DNA of 64,000 bases, taken from contig NZ_PUGF01000011.1 in assembly GCF_002976435.1 (NCBI RefSeq), positions 1 through 64,000 of the forward strand. The letters run 5' to 3'. Numbering within the stretch: position 1 is the stretch's first letter; each line of letters starts with the position of its first letter. The notes beneath the pieces are model-generated. The model was given only the letters and a program-made list of their open reading frames with translations, was not told the origin of the DNA and did no database searches. Shown here piece by piece: positions 35,472-43,629 of this stretch. A program made the translations under genes and the position numbers. Origin of the DNA: Solimicrobium silvestre. Lineage in GTDB: Bacteria > Pseudomonadota > Gammaproteobacteria > Burkholderiales > Burkholderiaceae_D.

Positions 35472-38118
35472 CGGGGGGGGGATTTGGCGGACCGTCAGGT
35501 TCTATAAGCGCAAGGACAATATTTCCAAACACGCTTGACGCTATTGAGGAACGCTCCGGCCTTTCGATAATAGATACGTTTTCGATTTTGCACGCAAGGA
35601 CAAAATAATTCCAAAACAAATCAACAACTTCACTTGGCAACTTTGAAACAGAGAAGTCCAATATAACGTGCCAATTTCCTGTCTCAATGAGGCGATCGAA
35701 TACGCGCGGATAAAGTGGTATTTTTTCGGTTATGCGACCTAGAAAAGCTAATATTTCGTCAGCGCTAGGATTTTTGCGATCGCATAGTACGTCAATCGCT
35801 GCATTGATTAGCAGGTCGATTTTTTGATTTTCGGATCCACCACCTATTTTTGCGTAGAACTCCAGTCTACGGATGATTTCTTTAAAACAGTCAATACAAA
35901 CGGCATCATCGACTTCTCTAAACAGGGAGCTTATGACGGATATCTCTTTATCATCTAGGGTTCTCAGATTGTCCGCACCCCACAACATCCCATATTTTTC
36001 TTCGTTCCAGCTTAGCGCGCAATTCATAAATTGCGGATATTCTTGAATTTGGAATTCGGGCCCATTAATAAGTCGAATTTTTAACAGCCGCAAACGTACC
36101 AATTCAGGATAATTTTTGTTCTCCGACGAAATCTGTTCCGCCACGGAAAAAATGTGTTCAATATGTTGTAGCGGGTATCCGTTGCAAAATGAATCCACTA
36201 ACCATTCGCGATTGATACCCGTTGTCAGGAATTCTGTATTGCCAAGATGTGCCTCTACTATCCATTTCCAACCCCATTGCCAATATTTCGGGGCATCTTT
36301 TTCCAACCATGTTTTGGCTTTTCGAAGCAATTCAGTATATAGATCTTTGAAACCCTGTTGCTCTCTCAAGAAAACCATAATACTGCTGTGGAATGGAAAT
36401 ACTCCTGAACGACGTTTTTCAACTAAATGCTGAATTTTGGAATAGCTTTCTAAAAATTCCAGGCTATTTTCAAAGCATGACCCAATGCTTTTTTTGTCTG
36501 GCCATGGGAAATCGACACAGGCAATCAGCAATAGAATGGTTCTGGCGGCCTCGGATAAGTTGGACCATAGAGCATCGTAATAAAGGCGAATATCGCCTGC
36601 TGGGCATGGTGGTAGTTTCCCTATTTCATATTTATTAATGGTTTTACCAAGAAGAGTTAGACTCTGTAAAGAGTAAGTCATATGCAATGGATATCCGCCA
36701 GATGCCATAAGCAGAGCTTCTGAAGCTTCAACAAGCCCTCCAGACTTATCCCCGCCGTAGTTGTTCAAAGCGATTCGATTACTATCGGATAGGGCCTCTA
36801 GCCAGCATTTTATGGAACTCAAGTCCATGGCAGGAAGATTAAGCCAGCGATCGTTTTTGGGTATTTCAGCAATCAGGCGGGACGGTAAATCTGTGTCCCG
36901 AATCGGTTGCGTTCCAAAAATCAAACACAGCCTGTCCTTAAATGGTAACAGTCGATTTATGAGGTGTTCAAGCTGACTGATTTCCTTTCTCTCTCGTGAA
37001 ACATGATCCAACCCGTCAATTATTAATACAAGGTTTATACCGATTGAATGTGAGTAGTCTGCCGCCGTTCGTAACCAGTCTTCCAGTTTGTTGCCATCAA
37101 GTTCTCGCGCGAAAAAAAGTTTTGGGTAGTGCAACTGCAGTTGGTGTTGGAGTGATCTTGCAACGTTGAAGTAGTTCGTTCTATCAACGAAATCTTGTGT
37201 GGAAATGGAATAGTGATGCCGAATTACTGGAATTTTCTGAATCGTTAGCTGAGTAGTTAAATAGGATAGGTAGGTGCTTTTTCCCATTCCAGGCAATCCT
37301 GAGATTACCCAGCCTCCTGTCAACTTAGTCCGTTGAAGCATCCCGGCGTGAAATTGTCCGGTCGGAGGAGAATATCCTGGAGGAACTTCAAAAAATTGGG
37401 GAAGTGACTCTCTGATACCTGAATTCAAAATTTCATAAATATGGCTTAACGTGATTTGTCCATCCGGCGAAGGCTCGTTTTTATGAGTTGCCCAGCATTC
37501 AACTGCTTCTAATAATCTATACCAACCCTCTGGCGTAGCATGATCTGGAACGATTTGGTTGTACAGATGGTTGTGGAGATCACGTATTTCCTGTTGGCTG
37601 TGATCGAACGTGAATTCCAAAAAGAAACTCTTCGCATTTTCGTAACTGCCAATTTGCTCGATGATTTTTTCCAACCATTCGGCTGGGATTTTGTCAATGT
37701 TGATCTTTCCATATTCAAGGCACTTTTCAAATTCGTCGCCAGGAATTCTGTTTGTCTTTAGAGCAGCAAACGCGATGCGTCCTGCGTCACTGTATTTCTT
37801 TACGTCACGTGACCATTTCTGCAGCAACGAGGTACCAGCAGGCCGATGATTCAGCAACCAATCAAAATCAAGCTTTAGATCATTCCGCTCCGAATCAATT
37901 GTGAACTTCACTTGAAGGAGCGTATATTTCCCGTTTTTATCAAGAGCGACGACATCATCAATGGCCCATAAACCATCCTCGGTACTCGCTCCCTCAATAG
38001 AGACCCAATGGTATTTTTCAGGATTGTGAAACCACTCAATCAGTAGTTTTAAACATACGTAATCTTGGTAAGTGTACCCAACTCGGGTTAACTGCGTGGG
38101 TTTGATAGTGGGGGTCAT
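35455..38118 (-). CDS. DUF4297/Cap4-like nuclease fused to a STAND (NACHT-type) NTPase
   Basis: 887 residues. The N-terminal approximately 200 residues show GYTYQDYVCLKLL (14-26), E42, DD at 54-55 and Q-x-K at 69-71 (LLQVKFT), the PD-(D/E)xK pattern of DUF4297/Cap4 double-strand endonucleases. Walker A GLPGMGKST lies at 274-282 and Walker B LVLIIDGLDHVSR around 363-375, as in STAND NTPases. This matches the architecture of antiviral Avs proteins (nuclease, STAND, long helical sensor), except that the sensor lies in the following ORF. It stops only 10 codons after the homopolymer (PPNPPPVACHS). Confidence 0.82.
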   Translation of the reverse strand: MTPTIKPTQLTRVGYTYQDYVCLKLLIEWFHNPEKYHWVSIEGASTEDGLWAIDDVVALDKNGKYTLLQVKFTIDSERNDLKLDFDWLLNHRPAGTSLLQKWSRDVKKYSDAGRIAFAALKTNRIPGDEFEKCLEYGKINIDKIPAEWLEKIIEQIGSYENAKSFFLEFTFDHSQQEIRDLHNHLYNQIVPDHATPEGWYRLLEAVECWATHKNEPSPDGQITLSHIYEILNSGIRESLPQFFEVPPGYSPPTGQFHAGMLQRTKLTGGWVISGLPGMGKSTYLSYLTTQLTIQKIPVIRHHYSISTQDFVDRTNYFNVARSLQHQLQLHYPKLFFARELDGNKLEDWLRTAADYSHSIGINLVLIIDGLDHVSRERKEISQLEHLINRLLPFKDRLCLIFGTQPIRDTDLPSRLIAEIPKNDRWLNLPAMDLSSIKCWLEALSDSNRIALNNYGGDKSGGLVEASEALLMASGGYPLHMTYSLQSLTLLGKTINKYEIGKLPPCPAGDIRLYYDALWSNLSEAARTILLLIACVDFPWPDKKSIGSCFENSLEFLESYSKIQHLVEKRRSGVFPFHSSIMVFLREQQGFKDLYTELLRKAKTWLEKDAPKYWQWGWKWIVEAHLGNTEFLTTGINREWLVDSFCNGYPLQHIEHIFSVAEQISSENKNYPELVRLRLLKIRLINGPEFQIQEYPQFMNCALSWNEEKYGMLWGADNLRTLDDKEISVISSLFREVDDAVCIDCFKEIIRRLEFYAKIGGGSENQKIDLLINAAIDVLCDRKNPSADEILAFLGRITEKIPLYPRVFDRLIETGNWHVILDFSVSKLPSEVVDLFWNYFVLACKIENVSIIERPERSSIASSVFGNIVLALIEPDGPPNPPPVACHS

Positions 38119-38244
38119 AATTCAATTTCACGCCTAAATGTTTAACTTCGGTTGCCAACATGGTCAGCGGCTAGGCTTACTGCCGAGCATAAGATATGAA
38201 ATATTATTCATCAGAGAATTTATCAATGAGCTATGTTGCCCTAT

Positions 38245-38505
38245 TTATGTGGGTTTAAGATCGCAAGGAAATTGGCTTGCTTTTTCGAATTCAACTTGAT
38301 TTGCTGTATCAAGCTCGGTTTTGTGTTGATACCACGCCCGATTCAAGTGGGAATAAATATGTCCCAGGTCAACACGAAGAGCCGATTCGTCATATTCTGG
38401 ATCGTTGTTTATATCTGAAATCAAATTGCTCAAGTGTTCTTTGGCGTCTTCCAGTTCATACATGAACATTGCCCATTGAACTGGAGTGGTTTCTTTTGTA
38501 ATCAT
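38245..38505 (-). CDS. Small acidic helical protein
   Basis: 86 residues from the ATG at 38505, which is favoured over the longer ORF start at 38598 because the extra N-terminal residues are not conserved-looking. Acidic and helical (YELEDAKEHLSNLISDINND), no signal or membrane segment. No family recognised. It lies upstream of the nuclease-STAND gene on the same strand, 127 bases apart, and might be a partner or unrelated cargo. Confidence 0.45.
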   Translation of the reverse strand: MITKETTPVQWAMFMYELEDAKEHLSNLISDINNDPEYDESALRVDLGHIYSHLNRAWYQHKTELDTANQVEFEKASQFPCDLKPT

Positions 38506-38598
38506 TTTAAAAGTTAGCTTTAGTTTAAATTCAGGTTTTAGAAATTGGACATTCGATTTAAGGTACGCCGAGGCGCAAAATGCGAATCGATGCCCCAA

Positions 38599-39027
38599 CT
38601 AGTCACGATCTTTTGTAATATGCCATGCTATGCATTTGGCCAACTTTGTGGGAATGCCTTTGCTATCCCCATTTATTAAATGATCGTAGACGGATTGTTC
38701 CTCATTCGCAGCATATGCACCTGCCAAGCTATCCAGATATTTCCCTTTGAGTGGTGAATCATGGTAGATCAGGAATACCTCATCTGAAACCTGTGTATTT
38801 ACATAAACGACGCTCCAGTCTTTGTATGCAAAGTACTGGAGAATCTGAACCGATGCAACGTCCGGTATTTGAGCTTTTAATTGTTTAGTGATTGTCTCAG
38901 CGAAAAACCGTTTGTTCTGTAAGTTAATGCTCCGATTGATGCCGTCACAGGGGCTGGCAATTGCGGAAGCGGTAGCAAGCGTGCTGAGAAAAATGCCAGT
39001 TATCTTTTGAAGAATCATGTTTTTCAT
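38599..39027 (-). CDS. Small exported protein, unknown
   Basis: 142 residues from ATG 39027 (an upstream reading to 39054 adds nine residues before the signal). It has a signal peptide (FLSTLATASAIASP) and a mature acidic alpha/beta part containing two cysteines that may pair. No family recognised. No strong ribosome site. Co-directional with its neighbours on the minus strand. Confidence 0.5.
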   Translation of the reverse strand: MKNMILQKITGIFLSTLATASAIASPCDGINRSINLQNKRFFAETITKQLKAQIPDVASVQILQYFAYKDWSVVYVNTQVSDEVFLIYHDSPLKGKYLDSLAGAYAANEEQSVYDHLINGDSKGIPTKLAKCIAWHITKDRD

Positions 39028-39087
39028 GTTGTTGATTTCGTTTTGTCGGTTCAAATCTGAATTCGGTTATTTGCTAAAGAGAGTAAC

Positions 39088-40035
39088 TCAATACAAATGT
39101 TCAACATCAACAATAAACGGCAACGCTTCCAACTTTAAATGTTCAATTCTCGAAATGGAATCTATCCATTTGCCAAGCTTGTCATCGATTAGAATTTCTC
39201 GAATGACGCTTTTAAACGCTGAACTATTCATATTCGAAATAAATGGTTTAAGCGGGATCGATCCATCATAGATCCCGGTGAAATTTCCCTTTAAGCACCA
39301 CGACCAATTCCAACCGATGCTTGGCACATGTTCATGAAGATCGAATGGTTGCTTTAGCTCGTCCTTTAGAATGTCAGCGCTTCCAACTAGCCAAATTAGA
39401 ATTTGCGCTCTCCAATGTGGATCATCAATTTCAAGGATTGAGGTTGTCCATTCATGAATCTCCGAAGTTTCCAAGTATTTTAAGCACAAAAACAAAGTTG
39501 AAGATAAGTCGCCGCTTGCGTTCCACCATCCCCATCCTTTGCACATGTCATACGGTTTCTGGATTAGCATTCGCTCCAACGCAATTTCATTGCCTTTCCA
39601 CTTTGACTTGCTCATTAGGACCTGTCCTAATGTTTGCAGTACGTCTTCCCGGTATCCTGGATACGGCCTAGCAGAGATTCCTTCTGGATGCTGGGTCATT
39701 AGCGCTGTAATCAATAACTCGTGTAGGCTTGTGTCATTGAGATTGGCTGCTACTGGAATCAAATTCGGCAAGAGATATTCAAACCAATTTTCCCATTCAG
39801 CCATTGGTCCAAAACTCGATGTGCCAGATGCTATATCTTCCAATGGCCTTTCTATTTCAAAGACACTCATCGATCCTAATGGTTTGTTGATCAATGCATC
39901 ATGCATTTCGCGCTCATCGCCCATAAACCAAGATTCACCCATAGGCTCTTTAGGTTTTTTGACACTTGATAACATTCGTTTCAAAGAGTCTTGGTTTACG
40001 CCGACGCCCGGCGTCCATTTAAAGTTGAGTGGCAT
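39088..40035 (-). CDS. Hypothetical protein, Trp-rich
   Basis: 315 residues. Soluble, with a helical body unusually rich in Trp (GWGWWNASGD, IGWNWSWCLKG) and Pro near the N-terminus. No catalytic motif or known family recognised. It is separated by 27 bases from the upstream hydrolase gene and could be cotranscribed. A cargo gene of the island. Confidence 0.55.
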   Translation of the reverse strand: MPLNFKWTPGVGVNQDSLKRMLSSVKKPKEPMGESWFMGDEREMHDALINKPLGSMSVFEIERPLEDIASGTSSFGPMAEWENWFEYLLPNLIPVAANLNDTSLHELLITALMTQHPEGISARPYPGYREDVLQTLGQVLMSKSKWKGNEIALERMLIQKPYDMCKGWGWWNASGDLSSTLFLCLKYLETSEIHEWTTSILEIDDPHWRAQILIWLVGSADILKDELKQPFDLHEHVPSIGWNWSWCLKGNFTGIYDGSIPLKPFISNMNSSAFKSVIREILIDDKLGKWIDSISRIEHLKLEALPFIVDVEHLY

Positions 40036-40062
40036 ATTTCAAATTAGGTCTATTTTCCGTTA

Positions 40063-40758
40063 TTAATTTGCGTTTTGAATTTCTGTCAGAAAACTTCGAA
40101 TTTCGTTCGCGGCTACTATTGGGTTTGCCTGAAGTAAAAAATGTGGGCCTTCAATGTCGGCAATGCGAACTTTCGAATTTCGTCTTGTTAAATCAATCGA
40201 AATTCGATTTGGGACAAACCAATCGTGTGTCGCTCTAAGATACAAAATTGGAACGGTGACCTTTTCGAATTCGTCTGAGACATTTACTGACATAACTGCT
40301 GATATTCTTGATCTGATGATATTTACAGGTATTGATTGGATTGCGTTCTGGATTGATTTGCAAAGAGTGAGGTTCGAAAATTTTCCCAATACTGCGCTAA
40401 TCATTATTTTTGTTGACGCCAACTTAATTGGAACAATAGGCAGGAATGGTTCAAATGGGTTCATTTCCGACCTCGGATTGGAAATAAATGAACAGCAAAG
40501 TATCAGTCCCTTAAGCTTAGGATTATTTTCTGCCGCCAATCTAACTGAAATTGGACCAGCAAATGATTCACCGAGAAGCACGTAGTCATTTTCAAATGGA
40601 AGATCCATCCTGACAAAGTCTGTTAACTTTGCATATCCGGCCAAGGTTGCCGGATAGCGAATAACTTGAACGTCGACTTGCTCACGAAGTTCCTTTAGCA
40701 ATGGGTCAAATAATTCTCCTGTTCCATCCATGCCAGGAAGTAGCACCAATGTAAGCAT
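40063..40758 (-). CDS. Alpha/beta hydrolase
   Basis: About 231 residues from the ATG at 40758; a TTG five codons earlier (40773) is an alternative start and neither has a clear ribosome site. LLPGMDGTGELF holds the oxyanion-hole region; GESFAG is the nucleophile elbow (Ser); YLRATHDWFVP supplies the Asp and EGPHFLLQ the His, so the catalytic triad is complete. It is likely a small esterase or lipase-like hydrolase. The substrate is unknown and there is no signal peptide. Island cargo on the minus strand. Confidence 0.75.
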   Translation of the reverse strand: MLTLVLLPGMDGTGELFDPLLKELREQVDVQVIRYPATLAGYAKLTDFVRMDLPFENDYVLLGESFAGPISVRLAAENNPKLKGLILCCSFISNPRSEMNPFEPFLPIVPIKLASTKIMISAVLGKFSNLTLCKSIQNAIQSIPVNIIRSRISAVMSVNVSDEFEKVTVPILYLRATHDWFVPNRISIDLTRRNSKVRIADIEGPHFLLQANPIVAANEIRSFLTEIQNAN

Positions 40759-40828
40759 AAATAGTGTTCGCAATCTGTAATGAATTCGTGTCGAGTCAAA
40801 CCTATAAATAATTTAAATTACCGCTTAA

Positions 40829-41977
40829 CTAATATCCAAGGCAACTTTGCCGTCCCTGCTCCATGTAAATTGCCTTTGATGAGAGTTGTTCCGTATAGCG
40901 GCTTCTTTCAGGAACTGGAGTACGCGTGTAAACAAATGCTCTGCGATCTTTCCCTGATACCATCGGTATGTGATTATCCCAACACCATTCCAGTACTTCC
41001 TGTGACTGAGTAACTGCTATCTCAGTCGCTGGATTGTCGATCAGAATATCCGCACTCCATGTATTGTCCCCGGAGCAGGTTCTGCTACACGCTGCGATTC
41101 TATTCATTGGGACCACGATTTTCTTATTGCTAATTGAACTTGGAAAGGTCGGATCTAGTTCCATTGCGTCCGCAGATAATCGAATGTCCATGGTTCCTTT
41201 ATATTTGGAATACTTCCTATCTGGGCTAGTGAAGCCGACCGACGTAGGCGAGATGGCCTTAGTTTGAAGATAATTGGTCGATTTAAAGGCTGTTTCAAGA
41301 TCACCGTATGGGTCCTGTTTAGCACCGATGAAATGGATCGCAAGAACAAATGATGCAATTCCAATTCCAACGACAGCTCCGGCGGGAATATTTGCAAGAC
41401 GAAATGATCTGGATTGAACATGATCCGATGCATTTAGGTTGAAATTTGCATTTGATTGATCCTGATTTTGAGAGGAAGATTCGCGCCAGATTATTGCTGC
41501 GGTGTTTGCGATTTGGGAATAGCGAATCGCCTGAATCAAATAAATAACCGAAAGTATCAGTAACGCCATAAATCCAAAGCTTAGATCAACATGATCGGAT
41601 AAATTAAAAAATGCAAATACTATGAATGCCAATGTAGTCCAATTTAAGCGGCCGGTTACGACCACATATCCCGATTCGGTATCCAGTCTTAGTACGCCGT
41701 GCATTATCGGCGTATATGTCATCATGCTTTTGAAAACTCGTTCACGAAACGCAAATTGAATCGGGTCAATCTCTTTTAATAAAAAATCGGGCCATATAGA
41801 ACTCGGAATCCGTACCTCTATTTGTGCAATGGACGGAATAGGGGTTTCACGTTGATCGCACTTAATTTTTCTACGAAATACAACTATTCCATGCTGGAAA
41901 TAGAAGGGCACAAGCATAAAGTTCAGTGCTAAATCGGTGAGTACAACGCAAATCAGAAGAAGAGTAGTTGGTGTCAT
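40829..41977 (-). CDS. Multi-pass membrane protein, unknown
   Basis: 382 residues. Transmembrane segments appear near 5-25, 113-150 (two helices) and 205-225; a polar C-terminal domain of about 150 residues follows, with four cysteines and a late DNTWSAD motif. No family recognised. The ATG at 41977 begins the minus-strand cargo block nearest the island's right end. Expression would be directed inward. Confidence 0.55.
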   Translation of the reverse strand: MTPTTLLLICVVLTDLALNFMLVPFYFQHGIVVFRRKIKCDQRETPIPSIAQIEVRIPSSIWPDFLLKEIDPIQFAFRERVFKSMMTYTPIMHGVLRLDTESGYVVVTGRLNWTTLAFIVFAFFNLSDHVDLSFGFMALLILSVIYLIQAIRYSQIANTAAIIWRESSSQNQDQSNANFNLNASDHVQSRSFRLANIPAGAVVGIGIASFVLAIHFIGAKQDPYGDLETAFKSTNYLQTKAISPTSVGFTSPDRKYSKYKGTMDIRLSADAMELDPTFPSSISNKKIVVPMNRIAACSRTCSGDNTWSADILIDNPATEIAVTQSQEVLEWCWDNHIPMVSGKDRRAFVYTRTPVPERSRYTEQLSSKAIYMEQGRQSCLGY

Positions 41978-42161
41978 GTATGTCTATTTTTGAATTTCAA
42001 TTGCGTTAAATGATAGGTCGCGCCTCGCTTGAGTACGAGTTTTGGGCCGACACGGCTCTTTATGTACAAAACAGTAAGTTAGAAATTGAAAAATAGCAAC
42101 TAAATCGCCTGATAATAGCGATAGGTACGTCGGGTTACCACTGTTTAAATATGGGGAATTT

Positions 42162-42199
42162 TTGCCACAGCCTTGCCACAATGAGTTGTGGCAAATGTG
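42162..42199. promoter_or_regulatory. Candidate integrase arm-type sites, right end
   Basis: TTGCCACA occurs at two direct positions (about 42162 and 42173, the second followed by ATGA as at the left end) and once inverted as TGTGGCAA (about 42187-42194), about 50 bases inside the right att copy. The match to the left end (19262-19282) supports integrase or accessory factor binding. Confidence 0.45.
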
Positions 42200-42212
42200 T
42201 TATTTGGAAGAG

Positions 42213-42239
42213 CTTACGGTAGCCTCTGGCTACCGTAAG
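42213..42239 (-). terminator. Element-borne hairpin after tRNA-Ser
   Basis: CTTACGGTAGCC and GGCTACCGTAAG form a perfect 12-bp stem with a 3-base loop immediately downstream (minus strand) of the tRNA-Ser 3' end. No T-run follows. It would end or process the tRNA transcript, replacing the original terminator displaced to 19059-19094. Confidence 0.65.
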
Positions 42240-42248
42240 TTATTGTTC

Positions 42249-42309
42249 TGGCGGAGAAACGGGGATTCGAACCCCGGGTAGGCTATGAACCTACACACGC
42301 TTTCCAGGC
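42249..42309 (-). repeat. Right attachment site copy (inside tRNA-Ser)
   Basis: The 61 bases at the 3' end of the intact tRNA-Ser gene are identical to 19127-19187. After this repeat the tRNA continues GTGCGACTT, which marks the edge of homology. This copy was presumably brought by the element and keeps the tRNA functional. Confidence 0.92.
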
Positions 42310-42339
42310 GTGCGACTTAAACCACTCATCCATCTCTCC
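42249..42339 (-). tRNA. tRNA-Ser (anticodon GGA)
   Basis: 91-base class II tRNA on the minus strand, CCA included. Acceptor stem GGAGAGA pairs with TTTCTCC; the anticodon loop is CTGGAAA (GGA) on a CACGC/GCGTG stem; a long variable arm (TAGGTTCATAGCCTA) and the CCCCGGGTTCGAA-type T arm fit tRNA-Ser. It reads UCC/UCU. Its 3' half is the integration target of the island. Confidence 0.95.
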
Positions 42340-42454
42340 TATCTCGCTACAGGCACCAAATTCTGTACCACTCGCGAAGCCAGCGATTATAGCAAAAAAA
42401 CTTCGGTTGTTCACGATTTATTTCATTATGTTTTATGTCTCTAGCGCTGCTGGT

Positions 42455-42481
42455 TAAAGTTTTGGCGCAATTTGCCGATAT
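42455..42481 (+). promoter_or_regulatory. Sigma-28 (FliA) flagellar promoter
   Basis: TAAAGTTT, exactly 11 bases, then GCCGATAT: an almost perfect match to the flagellar sigma-28 consensus (TAAAGTTT-N11-GCCGATAA). It ends 28 bases before the yjfB-like start codon. A match this exact in the right place is unlikely by chance. Confidence 0.8.
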
Positions 42482-42508
42482 ATAGGAACGACGTAATGGA
42501 GAATTATC

Positions 42509-42712
42509 ATGGACTTAGCTGCAGTTGCGAATGGGACATCAAACAATATTTCGGATGCTGGGGTTAGTCAGACTGTGGCACTTGATGTCCTAAAACAAGC
42601 GCTTAATATAGATCAGGAAAGTGCTACGGCATTAATTCAAGCAATCCCTCAAAGCCCGACAGTGCCGAATTTGCCTGCAAATTTGGGTAATCATGTCAAC
42701 ACGACGGCTTGA
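42509..42712 (+). CDS. YjfB-family putative motility protein
   Basis: 67 residues. The N-terminal MDLAAVANG and central VSQTVALDVLKQALNIDQESATALIQAI resemble the small YjfB/putative-motility-protein family. A perfect-looking sigma-28 promoter directly upstream and GGAG before the ATG support late flagellar expression. The molecular role is not known for the family. A terminator follows, so it is monocistronic. Confidence 0.8.
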   Translation: MDLAAVANGTSNNISDAGVSQTVALDVLKQALNIDQESATALIQAIPQSPTVPNLPANLGNHVNTTA

Positions 42713-42778
42713 CGGTGGATTGGAATCTTTAGTCCTCTATTGTTTAATCGCGTAACAATAAACCCGCACCAAAAAAGC

Positions 42779-42813
42779 GCAGCGTTGCACTATAACAGCG
42801 CTGCTTTGTTTTT
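42779..42813 (+). terminator. Intrinsic terminator after yjfB
   Basis: GCAGCGTTG and CAGCGCTGC pair over 9 bp (one G-U) with an 8-base loop, followed by TTTGTTTTT. The preceding run of A would also make it active in reverse. Confidence 0.8.
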
Positions 42814-42975
42814 ATCCGTTAATTTGGACAAGCTGCAAGCTGGCGATTGTCCTGCTGTCTGGTAAGTATTTCCTCCCTCAGTTCTGCGTTTAATCGTATC
42901 TGCTCTGGCATGTGTTTTGCTCATGTACTTTAACGTGGCGCAATTATTATGTTATCTGTGCGGGGGGGTGTTTCT

Positions 42976-43500
42976 ATGGCTATTATTCGTCAAGTTAATC
43001 AAGGATCAGTGCAATTATTAAGCGGATTGGTAGGCTTATTGCAAGACGTTGTGCATCATGGCGCATCGGTGGGTTTTCTTGCTCCGCTTGAGCAGGCCGA
43101 GGCGAATCGATATTGGCAAGGAGTCTTGGCTGATCTGGGTAGGGGTTTGGTGCTTTGGGTGGCTGAGCAAGATGGGATTGTGGTGGGCGCTATCCAGCTG
43201 GCGTTGTGCGGGCGCGCGAATGGCATGCATCGGGCCGATGTGCAAAAGTTATTTGTACATTCATTAAGCCGTGGCATAGGTATTTCATCGCAACTTTTGT
43301 ATGCGTTGGAAGCTTTTGCTAAACAACAACGGCGTTCGTTGCTAGTGCTGGATACCGAGGCCGGTTCGCTGGCTGAAAAAATATATCAACATTGGAATTG
43401 GCAACGTGTTGGTGAAATTCCTGGTTATGCTGCTAGCCCTGACGGGAAGCTTATTTCAACCTGTTATTACTATAAGCAAGTGGCATTGGAGGATGATTAA
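42976..43500 (+). CDS. GNAT-family N-acetyltransferase
   Basis: About 174 residues from the ATG at 42976 (an in-frame ATG nine codons upstream at 42949 is possible; the G-rich run between them could serve as ribosome site for the later start). VVGAIQLAL and VQKLFVHSLSRGIGISSQLLYALE form the acetyl-CoA-binding strand and loop (R-x2-G-I-S variant of the R/Q-x2-G-x-G/A motif), and LDTEAGSLAEKIYQHWNW is typical of the end of the fold. Substrate unknown. Confidence 0.82.
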   Translation: MAIIRQVNQGSVQLLSGLVGLLQDVVHHGASVGFLAPLEQAEANRYWQGVLADLGRGLVLWVAEQDGIVVGAIQLALCGRANGMHRADVQKLFVHSLSRGIGISSQLLYALEAFAKQQRRSLLVLDTEAGSLAEKIYQHWNWQRVGEIPGYAASPDGKLISTCYYYKQVALEDD

Positions 43501-43560
43501 TGTACCTGTTTTTGAGTTGCTAGATTTGAAAATAATGCTTAGGCGTGTTGAATTGAAAAA

Positions 43561-43608
43561 ACCGACTTTATTTAGCGCGATGTGTTGCGCTACTTCAGTC
43601 GGTTTTTC
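43561..43608. terminator. Bidirectional terminator between GNAT and MFS genes
   Basis: ACCGACT and AGTCGGT enclose an inner stem TAGCGC/GCGCTA. A T-run follows and an A-run precedes, so it can end both convergent transcripts. Confidence 0.75.
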
Positions 43609-43629
43609 TAATGATTTAATTAAGCAGTG

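Larger units (their letters stand above)
19127..42309. mobile_element. 23.1-kb integrative (mobilizable) island in tRNA-Ser(GGA)
   Basis: A 61-bp perfect direct repeat of the tRNA-Ser 3' half bounds the region (19127-19187 and 42249-42309). A tyrosine integrase lies 111 bp inside the left copy. Interior genes include a MOBC-type relaxase, a broken coupling protein, regulators and defence-like genes, and no conjugation pilus genes are seen, so this resembles an integrative mobilizable element relying on a helper. The right-hand copy is inside the intact tRNA gene, so insertion rebuilt the tRNA with an element-supplied 3' end. Composition is AT-rich except one GC-rich block at 30060-30590. Confidence 0.88.

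Noticed and set aside
41984-42181. 65-codon frame before the right island end
   Set aside because: No ribosome site, no recognisable sequence, and it covers the TTGCCACA repeats, so it is better explained as an attachment region.
19127-42309. Prophage
   Set aside because: No capsid, tail, terminase or lysis genes; the relaxase and coupling-protein homologues instead indicate a mobilizable element.
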